This document shows positions 45,129-54,893 of a stretch of DNA of 64,000 nt, piece after piece. This DNA is from Salinisphaera hydrothermalis C41B8 (lineage in GTDB: Bacteria > Pseudomonadota > Gammaproteobacteria > Nevskiales > Salinisphaeraceae). A program made the translations under genes and the position numbers. How positions within the stretch are numbered: the first letter of the stretch is position 1; each line of letters opens with the position of its first letter. The DNA lies in the NCBI RefSeq assembly GCF_000732535.1, contig NZ_APNK01000013.1, positions 1 through 64,000 on the forward strand. The letters run 5' to 3'. The notes under the pieces are model-generated. The model was not told the origin of the DNA, did no database searches, and worked only from the letters and a program-made list of their open reading frames with translations.

Positions 45129-45458
45129 ATGACCGACACCACAGACGATGCCGTCGTTGTATACGTCACCACGCCCGATAACGAGACCGCCCGCGCGATC
45201 GCGGCCGCACTGATCGAGCATCATGAGGCCGCCTGCGTGAATATCGTGTCCGGCGTGGAATCGGTTTATCGCTGGCAAGGCCAAGTGGAAACCGATGCCG
45301 AATGGCTGCTGGTGATCAAGACACGGCGGGCGCGTCTCGATGCCATCGATGCCCGGCTGGCCGAACTGCATCCCGACGACGTCCCCGAGCGCATCGCCCT
45401 GCCGATCGTCGACGGTGCGCCGGCCTATATGAACTGGCTACTCGACCAGACGCGTTGA
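45129..45458 (+). CDS. cutA: Divalent-cation tolerance protein CutA
   Basis: 109 residues, PII-like trimeric protein: VYVTTPDNETARAIAAALIEHHEAACVNI, SVYRWQGQVETDAEWLLVIKTRR, and HPDDVPERIALPIVDG. It is linked to copper tolerance and cytochrome maturation. The last codon overlaps the dsbD start, as in many gammaproteobacteria. Confidence 0.94.
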   Translation: MTDTTDDAVVVYVTTPDNETARAIAAALIEHHEAACVNIVSGVESVYRWQGQVETDAEWLLVIKTRRARLDAIDARLAELHPDDVPERIALPIVDGAPAYMNWLLDQTR

Positions 45459-47263
45459 TGCGCCGATCGCCGTTCGGCGCAGCTGTCGCGCTCGCGCTGT
45501 TCCTTGCCGTACTGCTGATCGCCGGCGCCGGCCTGCGTGTGGCGCATGCGGACGAATCACCGCTGCCGGCGGATCAAGCGTTTCAACCCAGCATCCAGCG
45601 ATCGGGCCCGCATATGCTGGTCGTGTCCTGGCGGATCGCGGACGGTACGTATCTGTATCGCCACGCGCTGGACTTCAAGCTGGTCGACGGCGGCAGCGCC
45701 CGGCTGGGCACGCCGCAGATACCGCCCGGGCACAAACATCGCGATCCCTACTTCGGTTCGGTGGAGACCTATCGCCATCGATTGCAGGTGAGTATTCCGA
45801 TGATCGGCCCGCAACCACCGGGCGCCCGATTGCAGGTGACCTATCAAGGCTGTGCCGACGTCGGGCTGTGTTATCCGCCGCAACACGACACGCTGACCCT
45901 GCCGCCCCCGCCGTCGGAGACCGCCGTCGCGCAGGCCGAGCCTCGGACGCGCCACGATACCGCGGCCCCGGCGGATACCGGCGACCGCAGCGCCGACCTT
46001 GCTGCCGCGCTCGGCCGGGCCGATCTGTGGTACACGATGGCACTGTTCTTCGTGCTCGGCATCGGACTGGCGTTCACGCCCTGCATCCTGCCGATGATTC
46101 CCATCGTCGCCGGCATGCTCGGCACCCGCGATCATTCGCGCCGCCGCGCGGCCGCTCTCACGGGCGCCTATGTTTTCGCGATGGCACTGGCGTACGGTCT
46201 GTTCGGGCTGATCGCGGGCTACTTTGGCGCCAATCTGCAGGCGTGGCTGCAACGGCCGACGATATTGCTGCCGTTCGCGGCGCTATTCGCCATCCTGGCC
46301 GCCGCGAGTTTCGGCTGGTTCGAGCTCCAGATCCCCGCCGGTGTGCGATCGCGTCTGGCTGCCTTGAATATCGGCGGCGGGCTGACCGGCGCGGCCGCTC
46401 TGGGGTTTCTGGCCGCGCTGATCGCCGGGCCTTGTCTCGCGCCACCGCTGGCCGGCGCGCTGCTGTATATCTCGTCGAGCGGCAACGTGCTGACCGGCGC
46501 GCTTGCCTTGTTTTGTCTGGGGCTCGGCATCGGCGCGCCCCTGATCGCGCTTGCGGTATTCGGCGTCGGCGTATTGCCGCGCAGTGGCCCTTGGATGATT
46601 GAAATCCGGGTTTTCTTCGGCGTACTGCTGGCCGCCATCGGGCTCTGGCTGGCGCTGCGCCTGGCCGCACCGGGCATCGCGCTCGCCGCCTGGGGCGCCT
46701 TGGCCCTGGCGTACGGTGCCTATCTGTCGACCCGCGCGACGATCTCGACCACCACCACCGTACTCAAACGCATGGCGGTGGCCGCGCTGTTCGGCTACGC
46801 GGCTCTGGCGGGCGCGGGTTGGTCGATCGGCGACGGGCGACCTACGGCGCCCCTGGCCGGCGTTGCCTCCGGCAATCGCACGGCGGCCACCCGGGCATCA
46901 CCGTTCGAGCAGGTGACCACGCCGGCCCAGCTTTCGCAGGCGCTGGCGGCCGCGCGCCGCGCCGGGCGCCCGGCCGTGGTCGATGTCTATGCCGACTGGT
47001 GCGTGGATTGCGTGCGCATGCAGCACACCGTATTCGCCGACCCGTCGGTGCGACAGGCGCTGTCCCGGGTAGCCGCCATCCAGTTCGACGTCACCGCCTA
47101 CGACCCGGCACAACGAGAGCGCCTGCAGAATCTTAACGTCTTCGGCCCGCCCACACTGCTGTTTTACTCGGGCGGTGCGACGGCGGACAAACCCAGCCGT
47201 CGTCTGGTCGGCACGGTCGACAAAACGAGCTTGATCGACGCGATCCACACCATAGACGGCTGA
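45458..47263 (+). CDS. dsbD: Thiol:disulfide interchange protein DsbD
   Basis: 601 residues. The signal peptide (to about residue 30) is followed by the periplasmic alpha domain with CxxxxxCY (YQGCADVGLCYPP), eight membrane segments with GIGLAFTPCILPMIPIV and GPCLAPPLAGAL, and a C-terminal thioredoxin domain with YADWCVDCV. It carries electrons from cytoplasmic thioredoxin to the periplasm. The start is the ATG at 45,458; the frame running back inside cutA is a shadow. Confidence 0.94.
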   Translation: MRRSPFGAAVALALFLAVLLIAGAGLRVAHADESPLPADQAFQPSIQRSGPHMLVVSWRIADGTYLYRHALDFKLVDGGSARLGTPQIPPGHKHRDPYFGSVETYRHRLQVSIPMIGPQPPGARLQVTYQGCADVGLCYPPQHDTLTLPPPPSETAVAQAEPRTRHDTAAPADTGDRSADLAAALGRADLWYTMALFFVLGIGLAFTPCILPMIPIVAGMLGTRDHSRRRAAALTGAYVFAMALAYGLFGLIAGYFGANLQAWLQRPTILLPFAALFAILAAASFGWFELQIPAGVRSRLAALNIGGGLTGAAALGFLAALIAGPCLAPPLAGALLYISSSGNVLTGALALFCLGLGIGAPLIALAVFGVGVLPRSGPWMIEIRVFFGVLLAAIGLWLALRLAAPGIALAAWGALALAYGAYLSTRATISTTTTVLKRMAVAALFGYAALAGAGWSIGDGRPTAPLAGVASGNRTAATRASPFEQVTTPAQLSQALAAARRAGRPAVVDVYADWCVDCVRMQHTVFADPSVRQALSRVAAIQFDVTAYDPAQRERLQNLNVFGPPTLLFYSGGATADKPSRRLVGTVDKTSLIDAIHTIDG

Positions 47264-47843
47264 AGCATGACTCACGCGTTGCCGCCGTGACGCGCCTCGT
47301 TTGTTCGTCCCCGGCAGTCGCGATCGGTCATCATGGTACTCGCGCAGCATGCGTGTGCTCGAGCGCAGCCCGGTGGCACCGCGATGCACGCGCAAGATCG
47401 ACACCTCAGCCTGCGGGCAGCCAACGTCCCGGAAGCGGCTCGAACACGCATGCAGCAAGCCGCAAGCCGCACATCGCGACACCGATTCCGGCCCGAACGT
47501 CGGGCATCTTGCGTCGATTGGCTCGTGTGGCCGGAAAAGCGCACCATTCTGTGCCGATTGCCCCCATTCGGCGTCGAAGCCGACACAAAACCGCGGCGAT
47601 CCGGGCCGCGACGTGCATTGATGCGCTGTGATCACGCCATACAAAATGTCCGAACGTCGGCGAATGTCCGACAATACGGCGGCGAACGGCGGCGATCGAC
47701 CTTACGCTAGTTGTGCCACGCCCGACCATGCGGCACACTTTGTCGCAGACACACGCGGGAAGGCGCACGGCAGCCGTTTTAGTGACACCCCAAGTCGCCG
47801 GGGCTACCGGCGCGCCGTGCCGACAGGAGCGAATCGACACGCC
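47264..47843. other. 580-base gap between dsbD and accB with no convincing gene
   Basis: Several short open frames cover it but none has a recognisable motif or good ribosome site. AATGTCCGA occurs twice at about 47,645-47,670. In many relatives aroQ stands just before accB; it is not here. The left part may be a decayed gene and the right part the accBC leader. No promoter can be named with confidence. Confidence 0.45.
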
Positions 47844-48314
47844 ATGGATATCCGAAAACTAAAGAAACTGATCGAGCTGGTCGAGGATTCCGGCATCGCC
47901 GAGCTGGAAATCACCGAGGGCGAAGAGTCGGTCCGCATCGGTCGTTATCCGCCGGCCGGTAGCCAGCCGAGCGCGCCGCCAGCCGCCTACATGACGGCCC
48001 CGCCGCCGGCTCCGGCAGCCGATCACGGGTCGGCCGCCGAAGCCGCGCCGGCAGGCGGCGGCAGCGAACCCGCCCACGAGGGGCATATTATCCGTTCGCC
48101 CATGGTCGGCACGTTCTATCGCGCCCCGGCGCCCGACGCCAAATCGTTCGTCGAAGTCGGCGACCGAGTCGGCCCAAACGATACGGTGTGCATCATCGAA
48201 GCGATGAAGATGCTCAACCAGATCGAGGCCGAAATTTCCGGTACCGTCAGCGAGATCCTGGTCGAGAACGGTCAGCCGGTCGAATACGATCAGCCGTTGT
48301 TCGTGATCAAGTGA
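47844..48314 (+). CDS. accB: Biotin carboxyl carrier protein of acetyl-CoA carboxylase
   Basis: 156 residues. An N-terminal helix pair ([23 protein letters not shown]), an Ala/Pro linker (about 38-82) and a biotinyl domain from [13 protein letters not shown], with biotin on K122 in EAMKMLN. It carries CO2 between AccC and the transferase for fatty-acid synthesis. The frame is open to 47,628, but family homology begins at MDIRKLKK. Followed by accC after 133 bases. Confidence 0.96.
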   Translation: MDIRKLKKLIELVEDSGIAELEITEGEESVRIGRYPPAGSQPSAPPAAYMTAPPPAPAADHGSAAEAAPAGGGSEPAHEGHIIRSPMVGTFYRAPAPDAKSFVEVGDRVGPNDTVCIIEAMKMLNQIEAEISGTVSEILVENGQPVEYDQPLFVIK

Positions 48315-48447
48315 TGCAGCGCCGCGGCGCATTTCTCGAGCGCCGCGCGCGGCACTTGCCGCGAACCTACGGCTACACCCGCAAGCACAACGCGTCGGCG
48401 CGGAACGTCTGTCTGTTGCGCGTCCCGACCTGACCCGAGGTTCACAC

Positions 48448-49803
48448 ATGCTGGACAAGGTTCTCATCGCCAACCGCGGCGAAATCGCGCTACGCATCCT
48501 GCGCGCCTGTCGTCAGCTCGATATCCCCGTGATTGCCGCCTACTCCTCGGCCGATCGCGATCAGAAGCACGTACTGCTGGCCGAAGAGGCGGTGTGCATT
48601 GGTCCGCCTTCGGCCGCTGCGAGCTATCTGAACATGGCCACGCTGATGAGCACGGCCGAAGTGGCCGGCGCCACGGCGATCCATCCGGGCTACGGCTTTC
48701 TTTCGGAGAACGCCGATTTCGCCGAGTCGGTCGAGCAGTCGGGCTTCACTTTCATCGGGCCAAAAGCCGAAACCATCCGCTTGATGGGCGATAAAACGTC
48801 GGCCATTCAGGAGATGATGGCGGCCGGCGTGCCCTGCGTGCCCGGCTCGGGCAAGCCGCTGACCGCCGACGATGTGGAAAACCGCGAGATCGCCGATCGC
48901 ATCGGTTATCCGGTCATCATCAAGGCCGTGGGCGGCGGCGGCGGCCGCGGCATGCACGTGGTCTACGAGCCGGACGATCTGGCCGGCGCGGTCGACATGG
49001 CGCGGCGCGAGGCGGCCAGCGCGTTCGGCAACCCGCAGGTCTACATGGAGAAATACCTGGAGTTGCCGCGGCATGTGGAAGTCCAGGTGCTGTGCGACAC
49101 GCACGGCAACGCGATTCACCTGGGCGAGCGCGACTGCTCGCCGCAGCGTCGTCACCAGAAGGTGGTCGAGGAATCGCCGGCGCCGGGCATCACGCCCGAG
49201 CAGCGCGAGCACATCGGCGGCCTGTGCGTGGAGGCCTGCAAGCGCATCGGCTACCGCGGCGCGGGCACGTTCGAGTTCCTGTACGAGAACGGCGAGTTCC
49301 ATTTCATCGAAATGAACACGCGTATCCAGGTCGAGCATCCGGTCACCGAAATGGTCACCGGCGTGGATCTGGTCGCCGAACAGCTACGCGTGGCCGCCGG
49401 CGAGAAGCTGCGCTATACGCAGGACGATATCGTCATTCGCGGGCATGCCATCGAGTGCCGCGTCAACGCCGAGCATCCGGAGACGTTCGCACCCTCGCCC
49501 GGCAAGATCACGCAGTACCACGCCCCCGGCGGCCCCGGTATTCGCATGGACAGCCATATGTATGCCGGCTATACCGTGCCGCCGTATTACGATTCGCTGA
49601 TCGGCAAGCTCATCGCGCACGGCGATACGCGTGACGCGGCCCGGGCGCGCATGGATATGGCGCTGTCGGAAATGGTCGTGGAAGGCATTCACACCAACCT
49701 GGCGCTGCACGAGTGGATCATGAACGATCCGGACTTCGCCGCCGGTGGCGTGTCGATCCACTGGCTCGAGAAGAAGATCCGCGAACGTCTGGGCAAGGGC
49801 TAG
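48448..49803 (+). CDS. accC: Biotin carboxylase subunit of acetyl-CoA carboxylase
   Basis: 451 residues, ATP-grasp enzyme. [34 protein letters not shown], the glycine loop [27 protein letters not shown] and the catalytic [15 protein letters not shown] with Glu and Arg. It carboxylates biotin on AccB. SD GAGG lies upstream of the ATG. Followed 3 bases later by prmA. Confidence 0.97.
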   Translation: MLDKVLIANRGEIALRILRACRQLDIPVIAAYSSADRDQKHVLLAEEAVCIGPPSAAASYLNMATLMSTAEVAGATAIHPGYGFLSENADFAESVEQSGFTFIGPKAETIRLMGDKTSAIQEMMAAGVPCVPGSGKPLTADDVENREIADRIGYPVIIKAVGGGGGRGMHVVYEPDDLAGAVDMARREAASAFGNPQVYMEKYLELPRHVEVQVLCDTHGNAIHLGERDCSPQRRHQKVVEESPAPGITPEQREHIGGLCVEACKRIGYRGAGTFEFLYENGEFHFIEMNTRIQVEHPVTEMVTGVDLVAEQLRVAAGEKLRYTQDDIVIRGHAIECRVNAEHPETFAPSPGKITQYHAPGGPGIRMDSHMYAGYTVPPYYDSLIGKLIAHGDTRDAARARMDMALSEMVVEGIHTNLALHEWIMNDPDFAAGGVSIHWLEKKIRERLGKG

Positions 49804-49806
49804 CGA

Positions 49807-50706
49807 GTGAGCATCGCCTGGCTGCAGATCACCGTCACCACCCATCGGACCCAGCTCGCCGAAGCGGTATTCGAGCAATTCGACGCCGAGGCGGTGACGG
49901 AACTCGATGCCGGCGATGATCTGACCGTCGAGGAAAGCCCGAACAGCCAGCCGGCATTCCAGCGCGCCCGCGTGGTCGGCCTGTTCACCCAGGGCACGCT
50001 GGCCGAGCCCATCGTGGCCGCGATGACGGAGGCGCTCGGTGACGACGTCGAAATCGCGACCGAAACGCTGGAAAACCAGGACTGGGCCAGCGCGTGGCTG
50101 GCCGAGCACCCGCCGCTGGTGTTCGGCGATCGGCTCTGGATCGCGCCGCATAGCGCCGAGGTGGACGCCGATGACGATGCCATCATCGTTCGTCTGGACC
50201 CCGGCCTGGCTTTTGGCACCGGCACGCACCCGACTACCAGACTGTGCCTGCAATGGCTCGCCGCACAGGATCTGACCGGCCGGCGCGTGGTCGATTACGG
50301 CTGTGGCTCCGGCATCCTGGCGATCGCGGCCGCGCGACTGGGCGCGACGGAAGTGGTGGCGGTCGACATCGACGATCAGGCAGTGCGTGCCACGCGCGAG
50401 AATGCCGCCCGCAACGATGTGTCCGATGTCATCCAGACGCCGCCGATGGATGCAATCGACGGCAGTCCGTTCGATATCGTGCTGGCCAATATTCTCGCCA
50501 AGCCGCTAATCGCGCTCGCACCGACGCTCACCGAGCTGGCCGCGCCCGGCGCGCCGGTAGTGCTGGCGGGCTTGCTCACGCGCCAGATCGACGACGTCAT
50601 GGCCGCGTACGACCCCGCATTCACGTTCGAGGCCCCGGTCGTGGAAGACGATTGGGCCCGACTGGTGGGCCAGCGGGCTGTCGCTGCGTCCCGACACCGC
50701 CAATAG
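49807..50706 (+). CDS. prmA: Ribosomal protein L11 methyltransferase
   Basis: 299 residues from a GTG start. The N-terminal L11-recognition domain (AWLQITVTTHRTQLAEAV) is linked to a class I methyltransferase: DPGLAFGTGTHPTTRLCL, VVDYGCGSGILAIAAARL, VDIDDQAV and the NILAKPL active-site loop. It methylates L11 on lysines and the N-terminus. The order accB-accC-prmA is typical of gammaproteobacteria. Confidence 0.95.
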   Translation: MSIAWLQITVTTHRTQLAEAVFEQFDAEAVTELDAGDDLTVEESPNSQPAFQRARVVGLFTQGTLAEPIVAAMTEALGDDVEIATETLENQDWASAWLAEHPPLVFGDRLWIAPHSAEVDADDDAIIVRLDPGLAFGTGTHPTTRLCLQWLAAQDLTGRRVVDYGCGSGILAIAAARLGATEVVAVDIDDQAVRATRENAARNDVSDVIQTPPMDAIDGSPFDIVLANILAKPLIALAPTLTELAAPGAPVVLAGLLTRQIDDVMAAYDPAFTFEAPVVEDDWARLVGQRAVAASRHRQ

Positions 50707-50763
50707 TCGGCTTTTGCTGGACCGCGATTGCCGTTATAGTTCCGCGCTGTTCCCACTAGGCTG

Positions 50764-51033
50764 ATGACACGGATGCGCCAAGCCGACGCCGACGATGACA
50801 ACGCTCAGCCGCTGAGTCACTACGTCGGGGCGAGTCTCGACCGTTATTTCGAGTCGTTGAACGGCAGTGCGCCCCCGACCGACCTGTATCGCATGGTGCT
50901 CGAGCAGGTCGAACGCCCGCTGCTGGAGCGCGTGCTCGAATACAACCGCGGCAACCAATCCAAGGCCGCGACCATGCTCGGCATCAACCGCGGCACGCTG
51001 CGCAAGAAACTGCGCAGTTACAATCTCGATTAA
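50764..51033 (+). CDS. fis: DNA-binding protein Fis
   Basis: 89 residues. The C-terminal helix-turn-helix is clear: ERVLEYNRGNQSKAATMLGINRGTLRKKLRSYNLD. The N-terminal arm includes PLSHYVGASLDRYFESL. It bends DNA and activates rRNA and recombination sites. In many relatives dusB precedes fis, but here prmA lies just upstream. A terminator follows. Confidence 0.94.
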   Translation: MTRMRQADADDDNAQPLSHYVGASLDRYFESLNGSAPPTDLYRMVLEQVERPLLERVLEYNRGNQSKAATMLGINRGTLRKKLRSYNLD

Positions 51034-51041
51034 TCACCCGC

Positions 51042-51081
51042 CTCGCGGCGCGCTCGTCCGACCCGCGCCGCGGGTTTTTTT
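51042..51081 (+). terminator. Rho-independent terminator between fis and purH
   Basis: CTCGCGGCGCG pairs with CGCGCCGCGGG (one G-T pair), followed by seven Ts. It begins 9 bases after the fis stop and 22 bases before purH, so purH needs its own promoter or readthrough. Confidence 0.85.
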
Positions 51082-51102
51082 GTCTGCAACGATCTTAACG
51101 CC

Positions 51103-52698
51103 ATGACCTCGACTGATACCGTCGCCCCGATTCGCCGCGCTTTGATCAGCGTCTCCGACAAGACCGGCGTGGCCGACTTCGCCCGCGCGCTGGCCGAGGA
51201 TCACGGCGTCGAAATTCTGTCGACCGGCGGCACCGCACGCATGCTGCGTGAGGCCGGCGTGACGGTCACCGACGTGTCGTCGCATACCGGCGCGCCCGAG
51301 ATCATGGACGGCCGCGTAAAAACGCTGCACCCGAAGATCCACGGCGGCATCCTGGGCCGACGTGGCACCGACGATGCGGTCATGGCCGAACAGGAGATCG
51401 CGCCGATCGATCTGGTGGTGGTCAACCTCTATCCGTTCGAGCAGACCATCGCCAAGCCGGATACCGATCGCGCGACCGCCATCGAGACCATCGATATCGG
51501 CGGACCGGCCATGCTACGGGCCGCGGCAAAGAATCACGCCGACGTGACGCTCGTGGTCGATGGCGCCGACTACGCGGCCGTGCTCGACGACCTGGCCCAA
51601 CACGGCGGCGCCCGCGAGACCACGCGCCGCCGGCTCGCCGCCAAGGGCTTCGCCCACACCGCGGGCTACGATCGTGCCATTGCCGCCTATCTGGCCGGTG
51701 AAGACGCATCGCCGGGCAACGCCCAGGCCGACGCGCTGCCCGCCCGCTATGCGCCGGTCTACACCAAGCGTACGGATCTGCGCTACGGCGAGAACCCGCA
51801 TCAGCGCGCCGCACTCTATGCTGACGGCCGGCATACCGAGGCCAGCCTGGTCGACGCTAAGGTCGTGCAGGGCAAGCCGTTGTCCTACAACAACCTCGCC
51901 GATGCCGATGCCGCGCTGTCTTGCGTCAAGGCCTTCGATCAGGCCCCGGCCTGCGTCATCGTCAAGCATGCCAATCCGTGCGGCGTGGCCGTCGCTCCCG
52001 ATCTCACCAGCGCCTACCGGCGCGCCTTTGCGACCGATCCGGTCTCGTCGTTCGGCGGTATTCTGGCCTTCAACGCCGAGCTCGGCGCAGACACCGCCGA
52101 GGCGATCGTGTCCAACCAGTTCGCCGAGGTCATCCTGGCCCCGGCGATTACTGAAGACGCGCTCGCCGTGTTCTCGAAAAAGAAGAACCTGCGCGTACTC
52201 ATCACCGGGCCGTGGCGCAAGAGCGATAAAGGCGGGCTCGTGGTCAAACCGATCGCGGGCGGCCTGCTGGTTCAGGACGACGACGACCAGTTGCTCGACC
52301 GCAGCCAGCTCAAGGCCGTCACGAAGACCGAGCCCACCGGCGAACAGCTTCAGGATCTGCTGTTCGCATGGCGCGTGGCCAAATACGTGAAATCCAATGC
52401 CATCGTCTATGCGCGCGACGGCGCGACCGTGGGCGTTGGCGCCGGCCAGATGAGCCGCGTGGATTCTGCCCGCATCGCGCGCCAGAAAGCCGCAGACGCC
52501 GGGCTCGAGGTCGCCGGTTCCGTGATGGCCTCCGATGCCTTCTTCCCCTTCCGCGACGGCATCGACACCGCGGCCGAAGCTGGCGTCGCCGCCGTAATCC
52601 AGCCGGGCGGCTCGATCCGCGACGATGAAGTCATCGCGGCCGCCGACGAAGCCGGCATCGCCATGCTGTTCACGGGCATGCGCCACTTCCGGCATTAA
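51103..52698 (+). CDS. purH: Bifunctional AICAR transformylase/IMP cyclohydrolase
   Basis: 531 residues. The N-terminal cyclohydrolase domain has [20 protein letters not shown] and [14 protein letters not shown]. The C-terminal transformylase has [21 protein letters not shown] and [12 protein letters not shown]. It catalyses the last two steps of IMP synthesis. In most relatives purD follows; here an SDR gene of a catabolic island stands next. Confidence 0.97.
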   Translation: MTSTDTVAPIRRALISVSDKTGVADFARALAEDHGVEILSTGGTARMLREAGVTVTDVSSHTGAPEIMDGRVKTLHPKIHGGILGRRGTDDAVMAEQEIAPIDLVVVNLYPFEQTIAKPDTDRATAIETIDIGGPAMLRAAAKNHADVTLVVDGADYAAVLDDLAQHGGARETTRRRLAAKGFAHTAGYDRAIAAYLAGEDASPGNAQADALPARYAPVYTKRTDLRYGENPHQRAALYADGRHTEASLVDAKVVQGKPLSYNNLADADAALSCVKAFDQAPACVIVKHANPCGVAVAPDLTSAYRRAFATDPVSSFGGILAFNAELGADTAEAIVSNQFAEVILAPAITEDALAVFSKKKNLRVLITGPWRKSDKGGLVVKPIAGGLLVQDDDDQLLDRSQLKAVTKTEPTGEQLQDLLFAWRVAKYVKSNAIVYARDGATVGVGAGQMSRVDSARIARQKAADAGLEVAGSVMASDAFFPFRDGIDTAAEAGVAAVIQPGGSIRDDEVIAAADEAGIAMLFTGMRHFRH

Positions 52699-52770
52699 CG
52701 AGCGGCCACGGCGCATTCGGCTGCGATACCCTGAGCCGACTCGTTCGACCCAGCTATCGCAGGTACGCAA

Positions 52771-53514
52771 ATGACAACAAAGGTCGCCCTGGTCACCGGC
52801 GCGGGGCGCGGCATCGGCCGCGCCTGTGCCCTCGCGCTCCACGACATCGGATTCGAGCTCGTGCTCGTCGGTCGCCGTGAGGCGCCGTTGGCAGAACTGG
52901 CCGGCGAACTAGCTGGCGATCCGCTGGTAGTGCCGACCGATGTTGCCGATTCGGTCGCGGTCGATCATCTGTTCTCGCAAATCGAGCAACGCTTCGGTCG
53001 GCTCGATCTGTTGTTCAACAACGCCGGGCTGAACATCCCCAGCACGGAATTCGGCGATATCGAGGAAGCGGACTGGCGCGCCTTGGTCGACGTCAATCTC
53101 ACCGGCGCTTTTCTCTGTGCCCGGGCGGCGTATCGACTGATGAAACGCCAATCGCCGGCCGGCGGTCGCATCATCAACAACGGCTCGATTTCCGCGCATG
53201 TGCCGCGCCCCGGCTCGGCGCCCTATACCGCCAGCAAGCATGCCATCACCGGCCTCACCCGCTCGATCGCACTGGACGGACGCGCCCACGGCATCAACTG
53301 CGGTCAGATCGATATCGGCAACGCCGCCAGCGATATGGCCGACGCAATGACGCAAGGCGTACCGCAGGCCGACGGCCGCATGGCTGCCGAACCGGTCATG
53401 GCAGTGGACAACGTCGCCACGGCGATCCGCTTCATGGCCGAGTTGCCCCCGGACGTCAACGTGCCCTTCATGACGATTATGGCCAGCGGCATGCCCTATA
53501 TCGGACGCGGCTGA
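52771..53514 (+). CDS. Short-chain dehydrogenase/reductase
   Basis: 247 residues, classical SDR: VTGAGRGIGRACALAL (TGxxxGxG), NNAGLN, the catalytic Ser in NNGSISAHV, and Y-x3-K in PYTASKHAI. Substrate unknown. Beside sugar-acid catabolic genes it is probably a sugar or sugar-acid dehydrogenase, for example producing the lactone for the SMP-30 enzyme or a keto intermediate. Convergent with the Ldh gene, 174 bases of GC-rich sequence between. Confidence 0.85.
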   Translation: MTTKVALVTGAGRGIGRACALALHDIGFELVLVGRREAPLAELAGELAGDPLVVPTDVADSVAVDHLFSQIEQRFGRLDLLFNNAGLNIPSTEFGDIEEADWRALVDVNLTGAFLCARAAYRLMKRQSPAGGRIINNGSISAHVPRPGSAPYTASKHAITGLTRSIALDGRAHGINCGQIDIGNAASDMADAMTQGVPQADGRMAAEPVMAVDNVATAIRFMAELPPDVNVPFMTIMASGMPYIGRG

Positions 53515-53688
53515 AGCCGCCCGACGCCCGGTCGGCCGGGCCTCCGCCCGGGCCGGCGCCGGAAAGCGGCGCTGTTTCGAACGCTGACCCAGCCTTCGCG
53601 CGGGGCGAGCGTGGTCGTCGCGACTGGCGTCGCTAAACGTAGGATCCTGACCGGGCAACAACGCCCCCCGCGGCATCCGCCCCGTGTG

Positions 53689-54762
53689 TCAGGACGCGGC
53701 CCGCAGCGGCGGCGCCTCGATGTGCAGACGCTGCGACCAGTCGCGTATTTCGGCTGCGAGGCCGGGCTCGATGGGGATACCATCGCGGCGGCGTTGTCGT
53801 TCGCAGCGATACTCGGGATCCCCAGGCGCCAGTACTTCCGCGCCCTCGCGAGCCGGCATCGCCCGAGCCTCTGCCGCCATGCGCGCGACTTCCACGGCAA
53901 GCGCATCGCCACCAAAAAACCGACCCGGATCGATGGCCATCATCAGCGAGCCCAGATTGCGTCGCGCCTCGAGATCGCCGTACATTGCCGCGATATGCGG
54001 GCCGAAGGTCATGCCGTTGAGCAGGCCACAGAGCACGTCGATCATGAAACCCAGCGCATAGCCCTTGTGCTCGGCGAACGGCAGCAGCGAACGCGCCGCC
54101 TCGGCGTCGGTCGTCGGTTCGCCCTCGGCATCGATCGCCGTACCCGGCGGGAGCGACACGCCGTCGCGGCGCGCGTTCATCACGCGGTTGAACGGGATAA
54201 TGCTGGTCGCGGTATCCAGACAGACAGGCTCGCCCTCGGCGCTCGGCACGGCGATACAGATCGGGTTCGTGCCTAGAAAAGCGTGCCGGCCCGCATGCGG
54301 CGCCACGAACGCATCGGAATGCGTGAAGGCAATTCCGATCATGCCGCGAGCGGCGGCCTGCCGGCCATACAGACCGATCGCGCCGCAGTGACTCGAGTGG
54401 TAACACCCAACCACTCCGGCCCCGGCCTCCTCCGCGCATTGGATGGCCTGATTCATGGCGGCATCGCAGACCACCATGCCGAGCCCGTGGCCGCCATCCA
54501 CCGAGGCCGTGGCCGGCCCGGTACGCTCGATCTTCAGCGCCGGCTTCGCCTCGATCGATCCTCGATCCAGGCGGTTCAGATAGTGCGGCAAGCGCGCGAT
54601 GCCGTGGGTATCGATGCCCCAGAGGCTAGTCTGGACCAGGCAGTTCGCGACCAGCGTCGCGTCTTCCACGCCGAGGTTCTGGCGCTGTAAGACCTCTGCC
54701 GCCCAGCGCCGCAGTGCATCGGCATCCACGACATCGGAAGTCAAACCGGTTTCATCGCGCAT
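53689..54762 (-). CDS. Ldh-family (malate/L-lactate/ureidoglycolate-type) NAD(P)-dependent dehydrogenase
   Basis: About 357 residues, non-Rossmann Ldh_2 fold: SLWGIDTHGIARLPHY, VVGCYHSSHCGAIGLYG with the catalytic His, FLGTNPICIAVPS and GYALGFMIDVL. It oxidises or reduces 2-hydroxy acids. An ATG at 54,798 would add 12 residues, but it leaves only 20 bases to the operator-like site, and family proteins start near MRDETGLTSDVVDADALRRW. Divergent from the UxaA-type gene, so probably co-regulated with it. Confidence 0.83.
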   Translation of the reverse strand: MRDETGLTSDVVDADALRRWAAEVLQRQNLGVEDATLVANCLVQTSLWGIDTHGIARLPHYLNRLDRGSIEAKPALKIERTGPATASVDGGHGLGMVVCDAAMNQAIQCAEEAGAGVVGCYHSSHCGAIGLYGRQAAARGMIGIAFTHSDAFVAPHAGRHAFLGTNPICIAVPSAEGEPVCLDTATSIIPFNRVMNARRDGVSLPPGTAIDAEGEPTTDAEAARSLLPFAEHKGYALGFMIDVLCGLLNGMTFGPHIAAMYGDLEARRNLGSLMMAIDPGRFFGGDALAVEVARMAAEARAMPAREGAEVLAPGDPEYRCERQRRRDGIPIEPGLAAEIRDWSQRLHIEAPPLRAAS

Positions 54763-54817
54763 CGGCGTTGTACGGTGGTCGAATACAACCCCGAACATAG
54801 CGGTTTTGGATCTGCAT

Positions 54818-54828
54818 TGGTATAACAG
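54818..54828. promoter_or_regulatory. Candidate GntR-family operator, site 1
   Basis: TGGTATAACAG lies between the divergent Ldh and UxaA genes and is identical to 57,500-57,510. It fits the FadR-subfamily pattern TnGTnnnACnA except for the final base, and recalls TTGGTATACCAA-type ExuR/UxuR sites of hexuronate genes. Confidence 0.6.
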
Positions 54829-54893
54829 CTCTACCTAAGTTTTAGACGGCTCGACCGAGCCGCGTCATAACAAAGCAGAGGAGATGGCCCGCC

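Noticed and set aside
51514-52842. 442-codon open frame opposite purH
   Set aside because: Antisense shadow of a full-length purH.
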